A stretch of DNA of 64,000 nt from Paenibacillus luteus. Its GTDB lineage: Bacteria > Bacillota > Bacilli > Paenibacillales > Paenibacillaceae. Location: positions 1 to 64,000 of the forward strand of contig NZ_SKCD01000097.1 of assembly GCF_006542765.1 (NCBI RefSeq), in the 5' to 3' direction. This document shows positions 56,101 to 64,000 of the stretch, one piece after another; the stretch's first letter is position 1, and each line of letters begins with the position of its first letter. A program made the position numbers and the translations under genes. Below the pieces are notes generated by a model, which was not told the DNA's origin, made no database searches, and saw only the letters and a list, made by a program, of their open reading frames with translations.

Positions 56101-59100
56101 CATTCAAGCTACCAGCGCTGCAAGCGGCAGAACGATGCTGCCAGCTGAACCAAACAAAGTAGGCTTCCTTGTTCACCCGAACGACGAGCATGCGCCGCTT
56201 GGTGAAATTGGAAACTTCGTATGGTTCGACAGCAACCGTGACGGCTTGCAAAATGAAGGCTATCCTGGTGATAACTCGCAAAGCGCCGGTATCAACGGCA
56301 TTAAAGTAAACCTTTATAAAGACGGTGCTACCACGCCGTTTAAGGACACGATTACTGGATATGATCAGTCTGGAAGCCCTGGCTATTATTTATTCCAAGG
56401 CTTGCCGACCGGTCAATATGAGGTTGAGTTCGTACTGCCGGAACATTATGTTCCTACCGTAGCGAACACGCCTGGACTAGATCCGACTCATATCGATAAC
56501 ACCGATTCGAATAAAGTTGTCAAGCTGTCAACAGCTGGCGGATACACGCCATACCGTACAGACGCGATTTCGATTAACGTTCTGTCGGCTGACAAAATCA
56601 AAAATTATACGATTGATTTGGGCTTGGTTGAGGCAGGAACAACAACTCCGTCCTATCCGTCAGCAACAATCGACAAATCGATTACTAACGTAGCGAAAGG
56701 GTCCTCTACAGCAGCACCATCACAAAGCTACGTCGTTGTGGGCAATCAAGTTAATTACAAAATCAACTTTAAAAACACGTCCACCGTTACCTTGCATAAC
56801 ATTAAAGTGCAGGATGAACTGGACCGTGCGCAAACAGGTTTTGCTTTCAATAAACTGACGTATAACGGCACTTCCATTTCAATAAACGGCAATAGCCACT
56901 CCCGCCCTGATATCATTTCTAGCGTGAGCAATGCCGGATCAACGCCATTTGTCATCGTTAAAAACCTTGCTCCTGGCGGCGAAATTGAGCTCGAAGGCAC
57001 CTATACGGTTACAACAGATGATTTTGATTTAACGGATTTGGATAACAAAGCAACGATTTACTACAATGAATCCAAAGAACCGCTCGAAGACGAAGCAAGC
57101 ATCCCTACTGCCGCCGTAAAGGTCGAGAAATCAAGCAGTAGAACTTCAGCTTCAAGCTTCGATGAAGGAGATTGGATTGATTACCTTGTTACGGTAACCA
57201 ACACAGGCAGCAGCGAATTGACGAACATTGTCATTACGGATACGAAGGTTTCCAATATACCTGCGATCCCAACGCTCGCTTCCGGTAAATCAATTGAAAT
57301 TACGTACCCGTACCAACTGACTGCTGCAGATGTGGCAGCTACGTCCATCATTAACATCGTTACCGCCGACCCGGACGAAACGCCACCGGTTACCGATACT
57401 CATGAAATTCCGGTTACTACCGATGCACGCGGTTCAATCGGAGATTATGTGTGGTTCGATCGCAACGAGGATGGCATTCAGAATGCAGGAGAAAACGGCA
57501 TTAATGGGATTATTGTCAAGCTGTTCGACAGCTCCAATACCCTTGTGTCACAGACGTATACGAGAGACAAAGATGGCAAAGCCGGACATTACATTTTTAA
57601 AGGCTTGCCATTCGGAAGCTATCAGGTTCAGTTTATCGTTCCTGCTGATTATGAGGTAACGAAGCCGGAAGTATCAGGCTCCACTTCTGATTTAGATTCC
57701 AATGCCATCGATGCTGCTGGCAAAACGAACCTAATTACAATTACTAGCGCACAACCCGATGATCTGACTATCGACCTCGGCTTGTACCCTCGCGGCGAGA
57801 TCGGCAACTATGTATGGCTTGATCGCAACCGCAATGGGATTCAAGATGAGAACGAGAAGGACGGCATCAATGGCATTCAGGTGAAATTGTACAAGGACAA
57901 TACGTCAGGCGTACCAATTGCAACGGCAACTACCGCAAATGATGGCAACGGAAAACCTGGCTACTACCTGTTCGACCACTTGCTATCGGGCAACTATTTC
58001 GTACAATTTATCATTCCTGACGATTATGAGAAAACGATCGAAGGAACAACCGCTGGATCAGGAAACGATTCCAATGTAACGAACAACAGCGGAATAACAC
58101 AGCAAATCGTTATTGGGGAATCCACACGCTGGATTGATCACACGATTGACCTTGGATTAGTCGCCAAAGGAACCATCGGCAACTACGTCTGGATTGATCG
58201 GGACAGCAACGGCAAGCAGGATGAGAATGAGCAAGACGGCGTCAACGGTATCAGAGTGAAGCTTTACGATCAAAACAAGGTGCTCCTTGATGAGACCGTA
58301 ACGGCTAATGATACTTCTGGCAAGCCTGGCTACTACTTATTCGAGCAGCTGACAGGCGGCAACTATTTCGTGAAATTCGAAGTGCCGACTATCTTTGATC
58401 TTACCAAGGCTGGCGCAGCAGGCACTACGAGCGCTAACGATTCGAATCCGACGGTAGATGGCTTTACCAATGTTATTTCCATAGGCGCGACGGCTCCTAA
58501 TGGCTGGCATGACCTAACCATTGATTTAGGACTAATCGGTATCGGTCGCCTTGGCGATTATGTGTGGCATGACCGCAATCGTGATGGCATTCAAAACGAA
58601 GATGAGTCAGATGGCATCAATGGCGTCGTAGTTAAGCTCTACAAGGATTCCCCTACTGGAACTCCGATTGCTGAAACGACTACAGCCAATGATACTACCG
58701 GCAAGCCTGGCTATTACAGCTTCAAAGAACTGCTTGAAGGCGACTACTACGTACAATTCGTTCTACCGACTGACTATGTGAAAACAAAAGCGGAAAGCGG
58801 CGGTAATAACGGAACCGATTCGAATGCAACAGACAGCACCCACACCACTGCAAAAATCGAAATCGGTGAGGCATCGGGCTGGATCGATGCCAGCATTGAT
58901 TTGGGTCTAATTGCAAAAGGCGAAATCGGTAATTATGTATGGCTGGATCTGAACCGTGACGGCATACAAAACGAAAATGAAGCACAAGGCATTAACGGCA
59001 TTGAAGTAAGACTATTCAAAAACAATGCTTCCGGTACGCCATATGCTGTAGCTACTACTGCAAATGACAAAAACGGAAAAGCTGGTTACTATCTTTTTGA

Positions 59101-60178
59101 AAATCTGCGCGAGGGCGACTATTATGTTCAATTCGTCATTCCTGTTGATTACGAAAAGACAGCTGCTGGTAAAGATTCTGACAAGGCTGTTGATTCTAAC
59201 ACAACGGATACGATGGGCATCACATCTGTGATAACCATTGGTCACGCCGCTGGCTGGATCGACCATAGTATCGATTTAGGCTTGATTGCTAAAGGTAAAA
59301 TCGGTAACTACGTATGGTTTGATTCCAACACCAACGGAAAACAAGATGAAGCTGACAACCGCGGAATGAACGATGTTTTGGTGAAACTGTATGATGCTAA
59401 CAAAACATTCATTACAGAAACCAGAACAGCAAATGATGTGGACGGCAAACCAGGCTACTACTTGTTCGATCAATTGATAGGCGGGCAATATTATGTCCAA
59501 TTCGTTATTCCAGCCGGCCATATGGCCACCTATGCTGAAGCAGACGGAACTACGCCAGCAAATGATTCAAACAAAAGGGTAGACGGTTATACCGAAGCTA
59601 TCATTATTGGAGAGAGTGCTCCTAACGGATGGGAAGATTTGACGATTGATTTAGGCCTGTACTTTACGCCGAACCCACCTGTCATTCCTACAATTCCTCC
59701 AGTGCTTCCTCCGGTAACGCCAGGACCTGATCCTGTAGATCCTGAGATTCCTGGAGAAACGGAAGAACCTTCAATACCTCAGCCTAGCCAGCCGCCAGTT
59801 GAGCACGAGACAACTGAGCAGGACAAACCTGTTGAAGGCAGCGTCGATGTTCCTAAAGACAGCAAACCAAGCATCGGCCAAAAGCCGGAGCATGGCGTTG
59901 TTACGATCGACGAAAATGGCAAATGGGTGTATACTCCTAACCCTGGTTACACCGGTAAAGACAAGTTCTCCATCATTGTGAAAGACAAAGACGGAAATGA
60001 AGAAGAAATCTTCTTTGAAATTGATGTCGAAGTTCCTCTTGGCGGTGTAGACAGCAGCACACCTCCAGTTACTACGCTTCCAAAGACCGGCGAGCAGAGC
60101 TATCTGCTTATGCAGCTGCTCGGATTTGCCTTCATTCTACTAGGTGCAGCACTTGGCTTCAAACGCAGAAAAATGTAA
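53189..60178 (+). CDS. Giant LPXTG-anchored adhesin with DUF11-like and SdrD_B repeats (2329 residues)
   Basis: A signal peptide ends near AMA-AT (about residue 41). Several DUF11-type isopeptide-like beta domains follow, the first at about 45-165. A Pro/Thr linker (about 170-187) precedes further beta domains. Seven SdrD_B-type repeats start at residues 1005, 1415, 1536, 1661, 1786, 1911 and 2036. Each has the G-x-I-G-N/D-Y-V-W opening and a calcium-binding-like DxNxDGxQ motif. A Pro-rich wall-spanning region and a beta domain precede the LPKTG sortase motif (2297-2301), a hydrophobic helix and a basic tail. It should be covalently linked to peptidoglycan by a sortase encoded elsewhere. The ATG at 53189 touches AAAGGA; the ATG at 53204 is an alternative start. 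Likely an adhesin; ligand unknown. Confidence 0.92.
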   Translation: MKKETMLLQKLRKGRMVPLILMFALLLQTALLPFASPAMAATPVDGLTITKSASKPNVNVGDTFTYYIQIELSSTVGLSKDLEIKDIVPAPFKVLSTTGASFSGNTVTLNRTFNPGDSLEIEIEVKVDNTYTNSQVSKINTATATEASSGNISSASATVIVEADATPSPTPAPTATPTPVQSTYDKWAAFKTQDTGYASGVAIVGGSVNYNVGINAVQKGNVTPAGALTNITLVDSYPSQATVTLADITPVAGPSITPVIDNVNHTITWVIPRLDSGQKFEARVKLTYPPTLGWAGAVNATNNLAITQYTIEGPVEGEVTNPNASIDTKFGPPVSGGGEVTKNRTYDYRWHSQEQRFTIGGITNSANGANSELRNIVLTDTLPSELKYTYLKMPNRQWTSFTYTLKNGGATTITPNSNGTTLEKATPNKQLTVGNGSDLNVPTGDSLVSVSWTFDSLPVNQTIGGVELRGLVLDTATGIRSSENTACGAAAIPNADSAVNQGDTIKNCAVVTYEALTQTTPGNWTYTAQTPATAVAIFKINEPKPWLTASKSQPGGGTFFPLSEVPFSLTVSNKIDATGPWVDPVIYDLLPQDFDYYTDPKQTNLVTALANSFTITGLPSGAANPTLVKLADVNGRALVKWSWPSGLSLDPGTSLTITYKGKVRSGALPSGGSVSYLNKVFATTADATTQFWHDGNKNQFSPLGFPAWAAANPDRSGTTLQFKPNASDPVEHYYVDANAPVTVGLAAIVKSTKWNKGDLPAIFDVANSGGYSGPPSISYTPFDNGTLGTPEYTEFPRFSTTYEGGSADYKLVIQNSGNTRLSKIDAIDILPFIGDKAVHPNSNVDRNSEWRPNLATTPQSGTGKTFSYTPEDGGAVKTVTYDLRVFYSLSSDKSSIVNFTNAVGSKNGWINQSTFASDNLTDIQSLYFEITNIKGSDGATDLAAGDYIVLDWEMNAPVGTESGKVAWNSFAIQATSAASGRTMLPAEPNKVGFLVHPNDEHAPLGEIGNFVWFDSNRDGLQNEGYPGDNSQSAGINGIKVNLYKDGATTPFKDTITGYDQSGSPGYYLFQGLPTGQYEVEFVLPEHYVPTVANTPGLDPTHIDNTDSNKVVKLSTAGGYTPYRTDAISINVLSADKIKNYTIDLGLVEAGTTTPSYPSATIDKSITNVAKGSSTAAPSQSYVVVGNQVNYKINFKNTSTVTLHNIKVQDELDRAQTGFAFNKLTYNGTSISINGNSHSRPDIISSVSNAGSTPFVIVKNLAPGGEIELEGTYTVTTDDFDLTDLDNKATIYYNESKEPLEDEASIPTAAVKVEKSSSRTSASSFDEGDWIDYLVTVTNTGSSELTNIVITDTKVSNIPAIPTLASGKSIEITYPYQLTAADVAATSIINIVTADPDETPPVTDTHEIPVTTDARGSIGDYVWFDRNEDGIQNAGENGINGIIVKLFDSSNTLVSQTYTRDKDGKAGHYIFKGLPFGSYQVQFIVPADYEVTKPEVSGSTSDLDSNAIDAAGKTNLITITSAQPDDLTIDLGLYPRGEIGNYVWLDRNRNGIQDENEKDGINGIQVKLYKDNTSGVPIATATTANDGNGKPGYYLFDHLLSGNYFVQFIIPDDYEKTIEGTTAGSGNDSNVTNNSGITQQIVIGESTRWIDHTIDLGLVAKGTIGNYVWIDRDSNGKQDENEQDGVNGIRVKLYDQNKVLLDETVTANDTSGKPGYYLFEQLTGGNYFVKFEVPTIFDLTKAGAAGTTSANDSNPTVDGFTNVISIGATAPNGWHDLTIDLGLIGIGRLGDYVWHDRNRDGIQNEDESDGINGVVVKLYKDSPTGTPIAETTTANDTTGKPGYYSFKELLEGDYYVQFVLPTDYVKTKAESGGNNGTDSNATDSTHTTAKIEIGEASGWIDASIDLGLIAKGEIGNYVWLDLNRDGIQNENEAQGINGIEVRLFKNNASGTPYAVATTANDKNGKAGYYLFENLREGDYYVQFVIPVDYEKTAAGKDSDKAVDSNTTDTMGITSVITIGHAAGWIDHSIDLGLIAKGKIGNYVWFDSNTNGKQDEADNRGMNDVLVKLYDANKTFITETRTANDVDGKPGYYLFDQLIGGQYYVQFVIPAGHMATYAEADGTTPANDSNKRVDGYTEAIIIGESAPNGWEDLTIDLGLYFTPNPPVIPTIPPVLPPVTPGPDPVDPEIPGETEEPSIPQPSQPPVEHETTEQDKPVEGSVDVPKDSKPSIGQKPEHGVVTIDENGKWVYTPNPGYTGKDKFSIIVKDKDGNEEEIFFEIDVEVPLGGVDSSTPPVTTLPKTGEQSYLLMQLLGFAFILLGAALGFKRRKM
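57794..59668 (+). repeat. Five tandem 375-bp SdrD_B coding repeats
   Basis: Repeat starts fall at 57794, 58169, 58544, 58919 and 59294, exactly 375 nt (125 codons) apart, ending at 59668. Two subtypes alternate as A-B-A-A-B. Type A has LYKD-like plus WID-x-x-IDLGL endings; type B has LYD-x-NK plus APNGW-x-DLTIDLGL endings. Two less regular copies precede at 56201 and 57431. Confidence 0.88.
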
Positions 60179-60228
60179 TGCAAGCAAAAACGCCTTCGGC
60201 GTCCTTTAGACGCAGAAGTAGCTTTGAC

Positions 60229-60315
60229 GGTGAAACGGCTGTCGCCGTCCTTTGGCGGCGCAGCGCGTTTCATTCCGAGAAATGTAGAGAAAGTATGGCC
60301 TAAGGCTATACTTTC
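60229..60315 (+). repeat. Two-hairpin dispersed repeat, copy 2
   Basis: Counterpart of 35197-35273, starting 51 bp after the adhesin stop. Stem 1 is TGAAACG/CGTTTCA, GCTG/CAGC and CGCCG/CGGCG. Stem 2 is GAAAGTATGGCC/GGCTATACTTTC around TAA. A shorter, diverged hairpin unit (CGCC-TTC-GGCG and GTCCTTTAGACGC, about 60191-60212) precedes it. Confidence 0.7.
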
Positions 60316-60324
60316 CCAGATTAT

Positions 60325-60362
60325 AAAAAGCCCGTTGAACGATATCGTTCAACGGGCTTTTT
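60325..60362. terminator. Bidirectional terminator between the adhesin and minJ-like genes
   Basis: A perfect 38-bp palindrome (19-bp arms) with AAAAA and TTTTT at its ends, between convergent genes. Confidence 0.93.
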
Positions 60363-60414
60363 ATCTTTTGACAGCTTTTTTTCAACAAAACCTGTGGCAG
60401 TATTGTCCATGCGA

Positions 60415-61716
60415 TCACTTGAAGCTTTCTGCCCTCTCAGCCCGATCACCGCGCCTGTTTGAGGCATGATAGCTTCTGAGCAGCTCAAGCAATGAAGCTG
60501 GTCCAGCAGAGGCATAATAGTTCGCCTGCTCGTCCGGAGCTAATATAACGCCAAGCTGATGATGCTCACCTGTAAATCGTGCGCGCTGCGCAAACTTGAT
60601 TTCTCCCGCTAGATTCAGTACTTCCAGCTTGCAAAAGGCAGAGTTTTGTACAAGAGCCTCATACAGCTCTTCTTTTGTTTTCACACGTATACCATTAACC
60701 TTATGCACAATCTCGCCTGTAACAAGTCCCATTGCTGCAGCCGGCGTTCCAGGCACAATGCCCAGGATACGCAAGCCACGGGAATCATGAACGTACAATG
60801 GAGACTGAGCCGCTTCTATGGCACGACTACGCCATATAATCGCTTCATGCAGCAATAAGGAGGCGACCCCTGCGAGCGGCAGGAGAAGAGGCTGCCACCA
60901 AGCTAAAACAGCCGCAGCCGCCAAGCCTATGCTATATAATAGCAATCCTTTAGCCGCATGATTGGCTTTATCTCTTGGCAATAAGGAACGCGTCATCTCT
61001 GTAAACCCGATAATCATCGGTAAAGCCACAAACGTCCAGCCCTGCGACCCATCGGCGCCAAACAGAGGTGTCCAAGGCAGCGTTAATGCAGATGCACTGC
61101 CTGCAACACTAGGTACCAACATTAATAGCGGAACAGGCCAAAAGCCTTGCAGCATATAGCCTCCGATCAACTTTCCTCGCTTGCCTTCAAGAAACAAAGG
61201 CGTTGCCAGCTTCGCTCCTTGCCAGCGTACAAGAATCGCTTCTGCCAAATGTAAGATTGCAACCAGCACAAGCAATCCCGCTGCATCAATTCCCGCAAGG
61301 GACGCTGCCATTGATCCTAGCCAATCGGTTCGATCGGACAAAGTGGTCCAGCCTATCAGCCATTGCAGCAGCGTGATGACACCCGCACTGTAGGCAAAGC
61401 ATAAATATCGTATTCGTGCGAGCATGAGAACAGCCGCTGTAGCCCAAAGCCAAATGACAGCTTCGCCTGTCAAGGCTGCACCAATGAATACTCCGGCAGC
61501 GGAGACGAAAATACCCACCAATAAACCAGCAGCAAGCGCTTTAATAACTAAGCTCGGCCAATGGTGCAGCTTTACCGCAAACATTTGCCTCTCCATCCTG
61601 ATCTGCCTTGTATACTGTAAAATAATAAATAACACCGCAATATAATAAAATGGCTGTGCCACCAATTGAACAGCCGCTTGTCCGAGCCTCTCCAGCACTT
61701 CCATCGCCGTTTCCAA
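60415..61716 (-). CDS. minJ: MinJ-like polytopic membrane protein with C-terminal PDZ domain
   Basis: A 433-residue protein with about eight hydrophobic segments (to residue ~290) and a cytoplasmic PDZ domain (about 300-390, with LGIVPGTPAAAMGL and GEIVHKVNG). This is the layout of B. subtilis MinJ (about 397 residues), which links DivIVA at the poles to MinD and limits cell division there. Gene order supports it: minJ and ctpB are neighbours near uvrBA in Bacillus. I chose TTG at 61716, with AAGGAG seven nt upstream; the GTG at 61725 abuts the ribosome binding site. The C-terminus carries a basic tail (HASNRRGDRAER). Called on architecture and context; sequence identity not measured. Confidence 0.78.
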   Translation of the reverse strand: METAMEVLERLGQAAVQLVAQPFYYIAVLFIILQYTRQIRMERQMFAVKLHHWPSLVIKALAAGLLVGIFVSAAGVFIGAALTGEAVIWLWATAAVLMLARIRYLCFAYSAGVITLLQWLIGWTTLSDRTDWLGSMAASLAGIDAAGLLVLVAILHLAEAILVRWQGAKLATPLFLEGKRGKLIGGYMLQGFWPVPLLMLVPSVAGSASALTLPWTPLFGADGSQGWTFVALPMIIGFTEMTRSLLPRDKANHAAKGLLLYSIGLAAAAVLAWWQPLLLPLAGVASLLLHEAIIWRSRAIEAAQSPLYVHDSRGLRILGIVPGTPAAAMGLVTGEIVHKVNGIRVKTKEELYEALVQNSAFCKLEVLNLAGEIKFAQRARFTGEHHQLGVILAPDEQANYYASAGPASLLELLRSYHASNRRGDRAERAESFK

Positions 61717-61758
61717 AGCTAACACTCCTTCTTACGTTCCGCATTTCCTTCCAAGCGC

Positions 61759-61798
61759 AAAAAAATAAAAGGCCGACTCCCTTAAACAGAGTCAACCT
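61759..61798 (-). terminator. Weak terminator between the ctpB-like and minJ-like genes
   Basis: Stem GACTC/GAGTC extended by AGG/CCT across an internal loop (61770-61798). On the minus strand it is followed by TTTTATTTTTTT (61759-61770). The weak stem may allow partial readthrough into minJ. Confidence 0.5.
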
Positions 61799-61821
61799 CT
61801 TATTCATTCGACGTGCCTGTA

Positions 61822-63279
61822 TCATTTCCTGCCTACTGCCTTAATTGCTTCATGAAGCTGCGTATCATTTTTCTCATCCTGAATCCAACCAATGACCGCT
61901 TTCTCCAGCGCTTCACCAGTCAGCTTATCGACCTGTCCCGTAGCCGATAAACTGTGCTCCGTCTGAAATTTCTTAACGGCCTCTGTCGTTTCCACGCCGT
62001 AATAACCATCCTCACGCTTCGGCTCGTAGCCAAGGCCGTGCAGCATAATTTGTATGCTGCGCACTTGTTCACCCAGCATATCCTGCTTAAGCGTGTCCGG
62101 CAGGGTCAACCTAGCCACGGTGTATAAATCAGGCGGCTGCACAGTGATATCCGGCTTAATCCCATTTTGATGAATCCAATTGCCGTTTGGCGTTAGCCAT
62201 TTGGCAATAGTCATTTTCAAGAGGCTTCCGTCACCAAGCGCCTTATTATAGCTCACCTGTACCGTACCCTTGCCGAACGAGGTTTCGCCAACAAGTTTGG
62301 CGCCTGCACTTTCCTGCAAGGCTCCTGCCAATATTTCAGAAGCGCTAGCACTTCCGTTATTCATCAGCACCGCTATCGGATAGTTCTTGCTTTGTCCCTT
62401 GGACAGCGTCTTCTCCCGATTCCCGTCGCGGTCTTCGACTTGAACGACTGTCGCTCCCTTAGGCAGGAAGTTCTGTGCAATATCAACAACAACAGGCAGC
62501 ACCCCGCCTGGATTGTTGCGCACATCCAGCACAAGCCCCTTCAATCCTTGCTCCTCCAGTTTGGCAAGCTCCTGCTTAAAGCGCTCTGCCGTATGCAAGG
62601 AGAACTGCCTGATTTCGATAACACCTGTTCCATCCGGACGCAGGCTGCTATATACCGTCTCCACATCGATATCATCACGGATCAACACGAGCTGAATCGG
62701 ATCTGAGAAACCTACCCGCTGGACTTGAATTTTAGCTTTGGTTCCTTTGGGTCCCCGGATTTTAGCTACTGCATCCTGTAAATTCAATCCGTCAAGCTTC
62801 GCACCGTTAACCGTAAGCAGAATGTCCTTGGCAAGCAAACCTGAACGCTCCGCCGGTGAGCCTTTAATAGGGGAAACAACGACAATTCGACCATTCTCCA
62901 GCGTAACCTCTGCACCGATGCCCGTGAAAGAGCCTTCGATGGACTCTGAGAAATGCTGAGCTACATCCTTCTCCATATAAACAGAGTAGGGATCATCCAG
63001 TGATGACATCATGCCACTAACTGCGCCGTCGAGAAGCTCGAGGCGATCGACTTTTTGGTAATATTTTGTTTCAATTAATTCCAGTACCGCGTTAAGCTTC
63101 GTCAGCTCATCCTCTTTCAGCCTGAAACGCTCACCCTCGCCAGCAGCGGAAGCCGTGAGTGCAGCCAGCGATGGCTTGTCCGGTTTAATAATCTGATCCG
63201 CAATCGTCAGTGTCACGAGTACGGATGCAATCATCGTCAGCATAACGAACGCGAATACTGTGCGTCCTTTGAAATGCAC
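61822..63279 (-). CDS. ctpB: Carboxyl-terminal processing protease CtpB-like (S41 family)
   Basis: A 485-residue membrane-anchored serine protease. One N-terminal membrane helix (about 8-28) precedes a PDZ domain (about 95-175, with GIGAEVTLENG and SPAERSGL). An S41 protease core follows with the Ser-Lys dyad motifs GSASASE and FGKGTVQ, then a C-terminal peptidoglycan-binding domain (about 395-455). B. subtilis CtpB has the same order and about 480 residues; it cleaves SpoIVFA to trigger sigma-K activation in sporulation. I chose GTG at 63279, with AAGGGGG nine nt upstream; the frame is open to a TTG at 63300. A consensus -10 TATAAT (63361-63366, minus strand) lies upstream, but no good -35 was found. 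Followed by minJ, as in Bacillus. Confidence 0.9.
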   Translation of the reverse strand: MHFKGRTVFAFVMLTMIASVLVTLTIADQIIKPDKPSLAALTASAAGEGERFRLKEDELTKLNAVLELIETKYYQKVDRLELLDGAVSGMMSSLDDPYSVYMEKDVAQHFSESIEGSFTGIGAEVTLENGRIVVVSPIKGSPAERSGLLAKDILLTVNGAKLDGLNLQDAVAKIRGPKGTKAKIQVQRVGFSDPIQLVLIRDDIDVETVYSSLRPDGTGVIEIRQFSLHTAERFKQELAKLEEQGLKGLVLDVRNNPGGVLPVVVDIAQNFLPKGATVVQVEDRDGNREKTLSKGQSKNYPIAVLMNNGSASASEILAGALQESAGAKLVGETSFGKGTVQVSYNKALGDGSLLKMTIAKWLTPNGNWIHQNGIKPDITVQPPDLYTVARLTLPDTLKQDMLGEQVRSIQIMLHGLGYEPKREDGYYGVETTEAVKKFQTEHSLSATGQVDKLTGEALEKAVIGWIQDEKNDTQLHEAIKAVGRK

Positions 63280-63411
63280 CTGTCTACACCCCCTTCTCAA
63301 TTACATGGTCTTTGATTTAAGACCACCTTAGTATATGACAAATGGGTTAGAATTATTTGTATTATACGGTAAAGATGATCATTTCCCAGGTTGACGTTCT
63401 ATAGTTCAAAC

Positions 63412-63434
63412 AAGGCAGCCACAAGGGCTGCCTT
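63412..63434 (-). terminator. Terminator of the M23 peptidase gene
   Basis: Perfect 9-bp inverted repeat AAGGCAGCC/GGCTGCCTT with a 5-nt loop. On the minus strand it is followed by a modest T-rich stretch (TTGTTTG). It lies about 25 bp after the stop codon at 63458. Confidence 0.65.
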
Positions 63435-63457
63435 TGATCTTGCGTTATGAGTTAGAA

Positions 63458-64000
63458 CTATTTCAGATAGCTGCTTGGGTTTACAGGCGTTTGATTGACG
63501 CGCACTTCAAAATGGAGATGCGGGCCCGTAGAGTTGCCTGTACTGCCAACCTCGGCAATTTTCTGGCCTTTCTTCACCGTCTCGCCTTTTTCAACTTTGA
63601 TCCCGCCATTGCGAATATGCCCGTACAGCGTCCAAAGCCCGTTGCCATGATCGATAATGACACAGTTGCCGTAGCTGCTCCACGTTTGGGCTACCAGCAC
63701 TACGCCGCCCTCAGCCGCATAAATGTCGGTTCCTTGCGGAGCCGCAAAATCAATGCCAGTGTGCGTATGCTTTTTACCCGAAATCGGGTGAACCCGCGTA
63801 CCGAAGTTTGAGCTAATTCGATAACTGTCCTTGATTGGCATGCCAAGCTTGCCACCGGTATAAGGGTTCGAAATTTTATTTTTCTCGGCATTCAGCTTCG
63901 ATACCTTGGAAGCAAGAGCCATGAGCAGCTCCTCTTGTTCCTTGCTGATGCCCTCTAGCTCTTCAAGCGTACTGTCGATCTGCGACAGCTTATTGTCGAG
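63458..64000 (-). CDS. Murein hydrolase activator / M23 peptidase, EnvC-like (partial, 5' end missing)
   Basis: The last 180 residues of a longer protein; the reading frame continues open through the right edge. A coiled-coil segment (ends near 63900) is followed by a LytM/M23 peptidase domain. Zinc-site motifs are visible: H-T-G-I-D near 63765 and H-L-H-F-E near 63510, plus the intermediate H in YGHIRNGG. This coiled-coil plus LytM layout is that of EnvC-type proteins encoded next to ftsE-ftsX, which control cell-wall cleavage at division. ftsEX is expected just outside the window. All catalytic ligands appear present, so it may be an active endopeptidase. The Met at 63922 is internal, not the start. 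Confidence 0.92.
   Translation of the reverse strand, partial: LDNKLSQIDSTLEELEGISKEQEELLMALASKVSKLNAEKNKISNPYTGGKLGMPIKDSYRISSNFGTRVHPISGKKHTHTGIDFAAPQGTDIYAAEGGVVLVAQTWSSYGNCVIIDHGNGLWTLYGHIRNGGIKVEKGETVKKGQKIAEVGSTGNSTGPHLHFEVRVNQTPVNPSSYLK

Noticed and set aside
53189..60178. A sortase gene dedicated to the LPXTG protein
   Set aside because: No sortase-like TLxTC-containing protein was found in the window; it must be encoded elsewhere.
63458..63922. M23 peptidase gene starting at the Met at 63922
   Set aside because: The frame is open through the window edge with coiled-coil sequence before this Met, so the gene is partial and the Met is internal.

Overview
The window looks like a chromosomal segment of a Paenibacillus-type member of the Firmicutes (Paenibacillaceae). 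The signs are the 5' part of a 16S rRNA gene of that type, strong AAGGAGG-type ribosome binding sites, many TTG and GTG starts, giant S-layer-homology (SLH) proteins, and Bacillales gene order (pcrA-ligA, uvrB-uvrA, minJ-ctpB followed by an M23 peptidase). No transposase, phage gene, CRISPR array or tRNA was seen.

Layout. 1-724: start of an rRNA operon (minus strand) with tandem promoters, back to back with a c-di-GMP GGDEF-EAL gene (plus) whose promoter carries a good Fur-box candidate. 3.0-7.5 kb: ligA and pcrA (minus, own promoter). 7.6-11.9 kb: a two-component system made of a 7TM hybrid kinase with two different kinase modules and a BTAD-type response regulator. 12.1-35.0 kb: a 23-kb minus-strand operon of three giant secreted proteins (1742, 2559 and 3015 residues; the last two SLH-anchored) that ends with a small trypsin-like protease and a clear terminator. 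35.4-36.5 kb: three small membrane proteins (plus). 36.6-37.3 kb: pcrB. In Bacillus pcrB sits directly upstream of pcrA-ligA, so the surface locus appears to have split that operon. 37.5-40.1 kb: a U32 protein. 40.2-43.3 kb: an HtrA-like protease and a copper-amine-oxidase-stalk protein. 43.6-44.6 kb: a sugar-phosphate isomerase-like protein. 44.6-46.3 kb: two uncharacterised genes. 46.4-51.3 kb: uvrB-uvrA with a LexA/SOS box. 51.5-52.7 kb: a second BTAD-type response regulator without a kinase, divergent from a 2329-residue LPXTG adhesin with SdrD_B repeats (53.2-60.2 kb). 60.4-64.0 kb: minJ-like, ctpB-like and a partial M23 peptidase gene.

How it fits together. Housekeeping DNA repair and division genes alternate with two cell-surface loci. 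Each surface locus lies next to a REC-wHTH-BTAD response regulator, and each has one copy of a two-hairpin dispersed repeat (35.2 and 60.2 kb). My main hypothesis is that the 7.6-35 kb block is one accessory surface system: envelope sensor kinase and regulator, giant surface proteins, and an extracellular protease. This is inferred from gene order and domains only. Predictions of promoters and operators are by eye.
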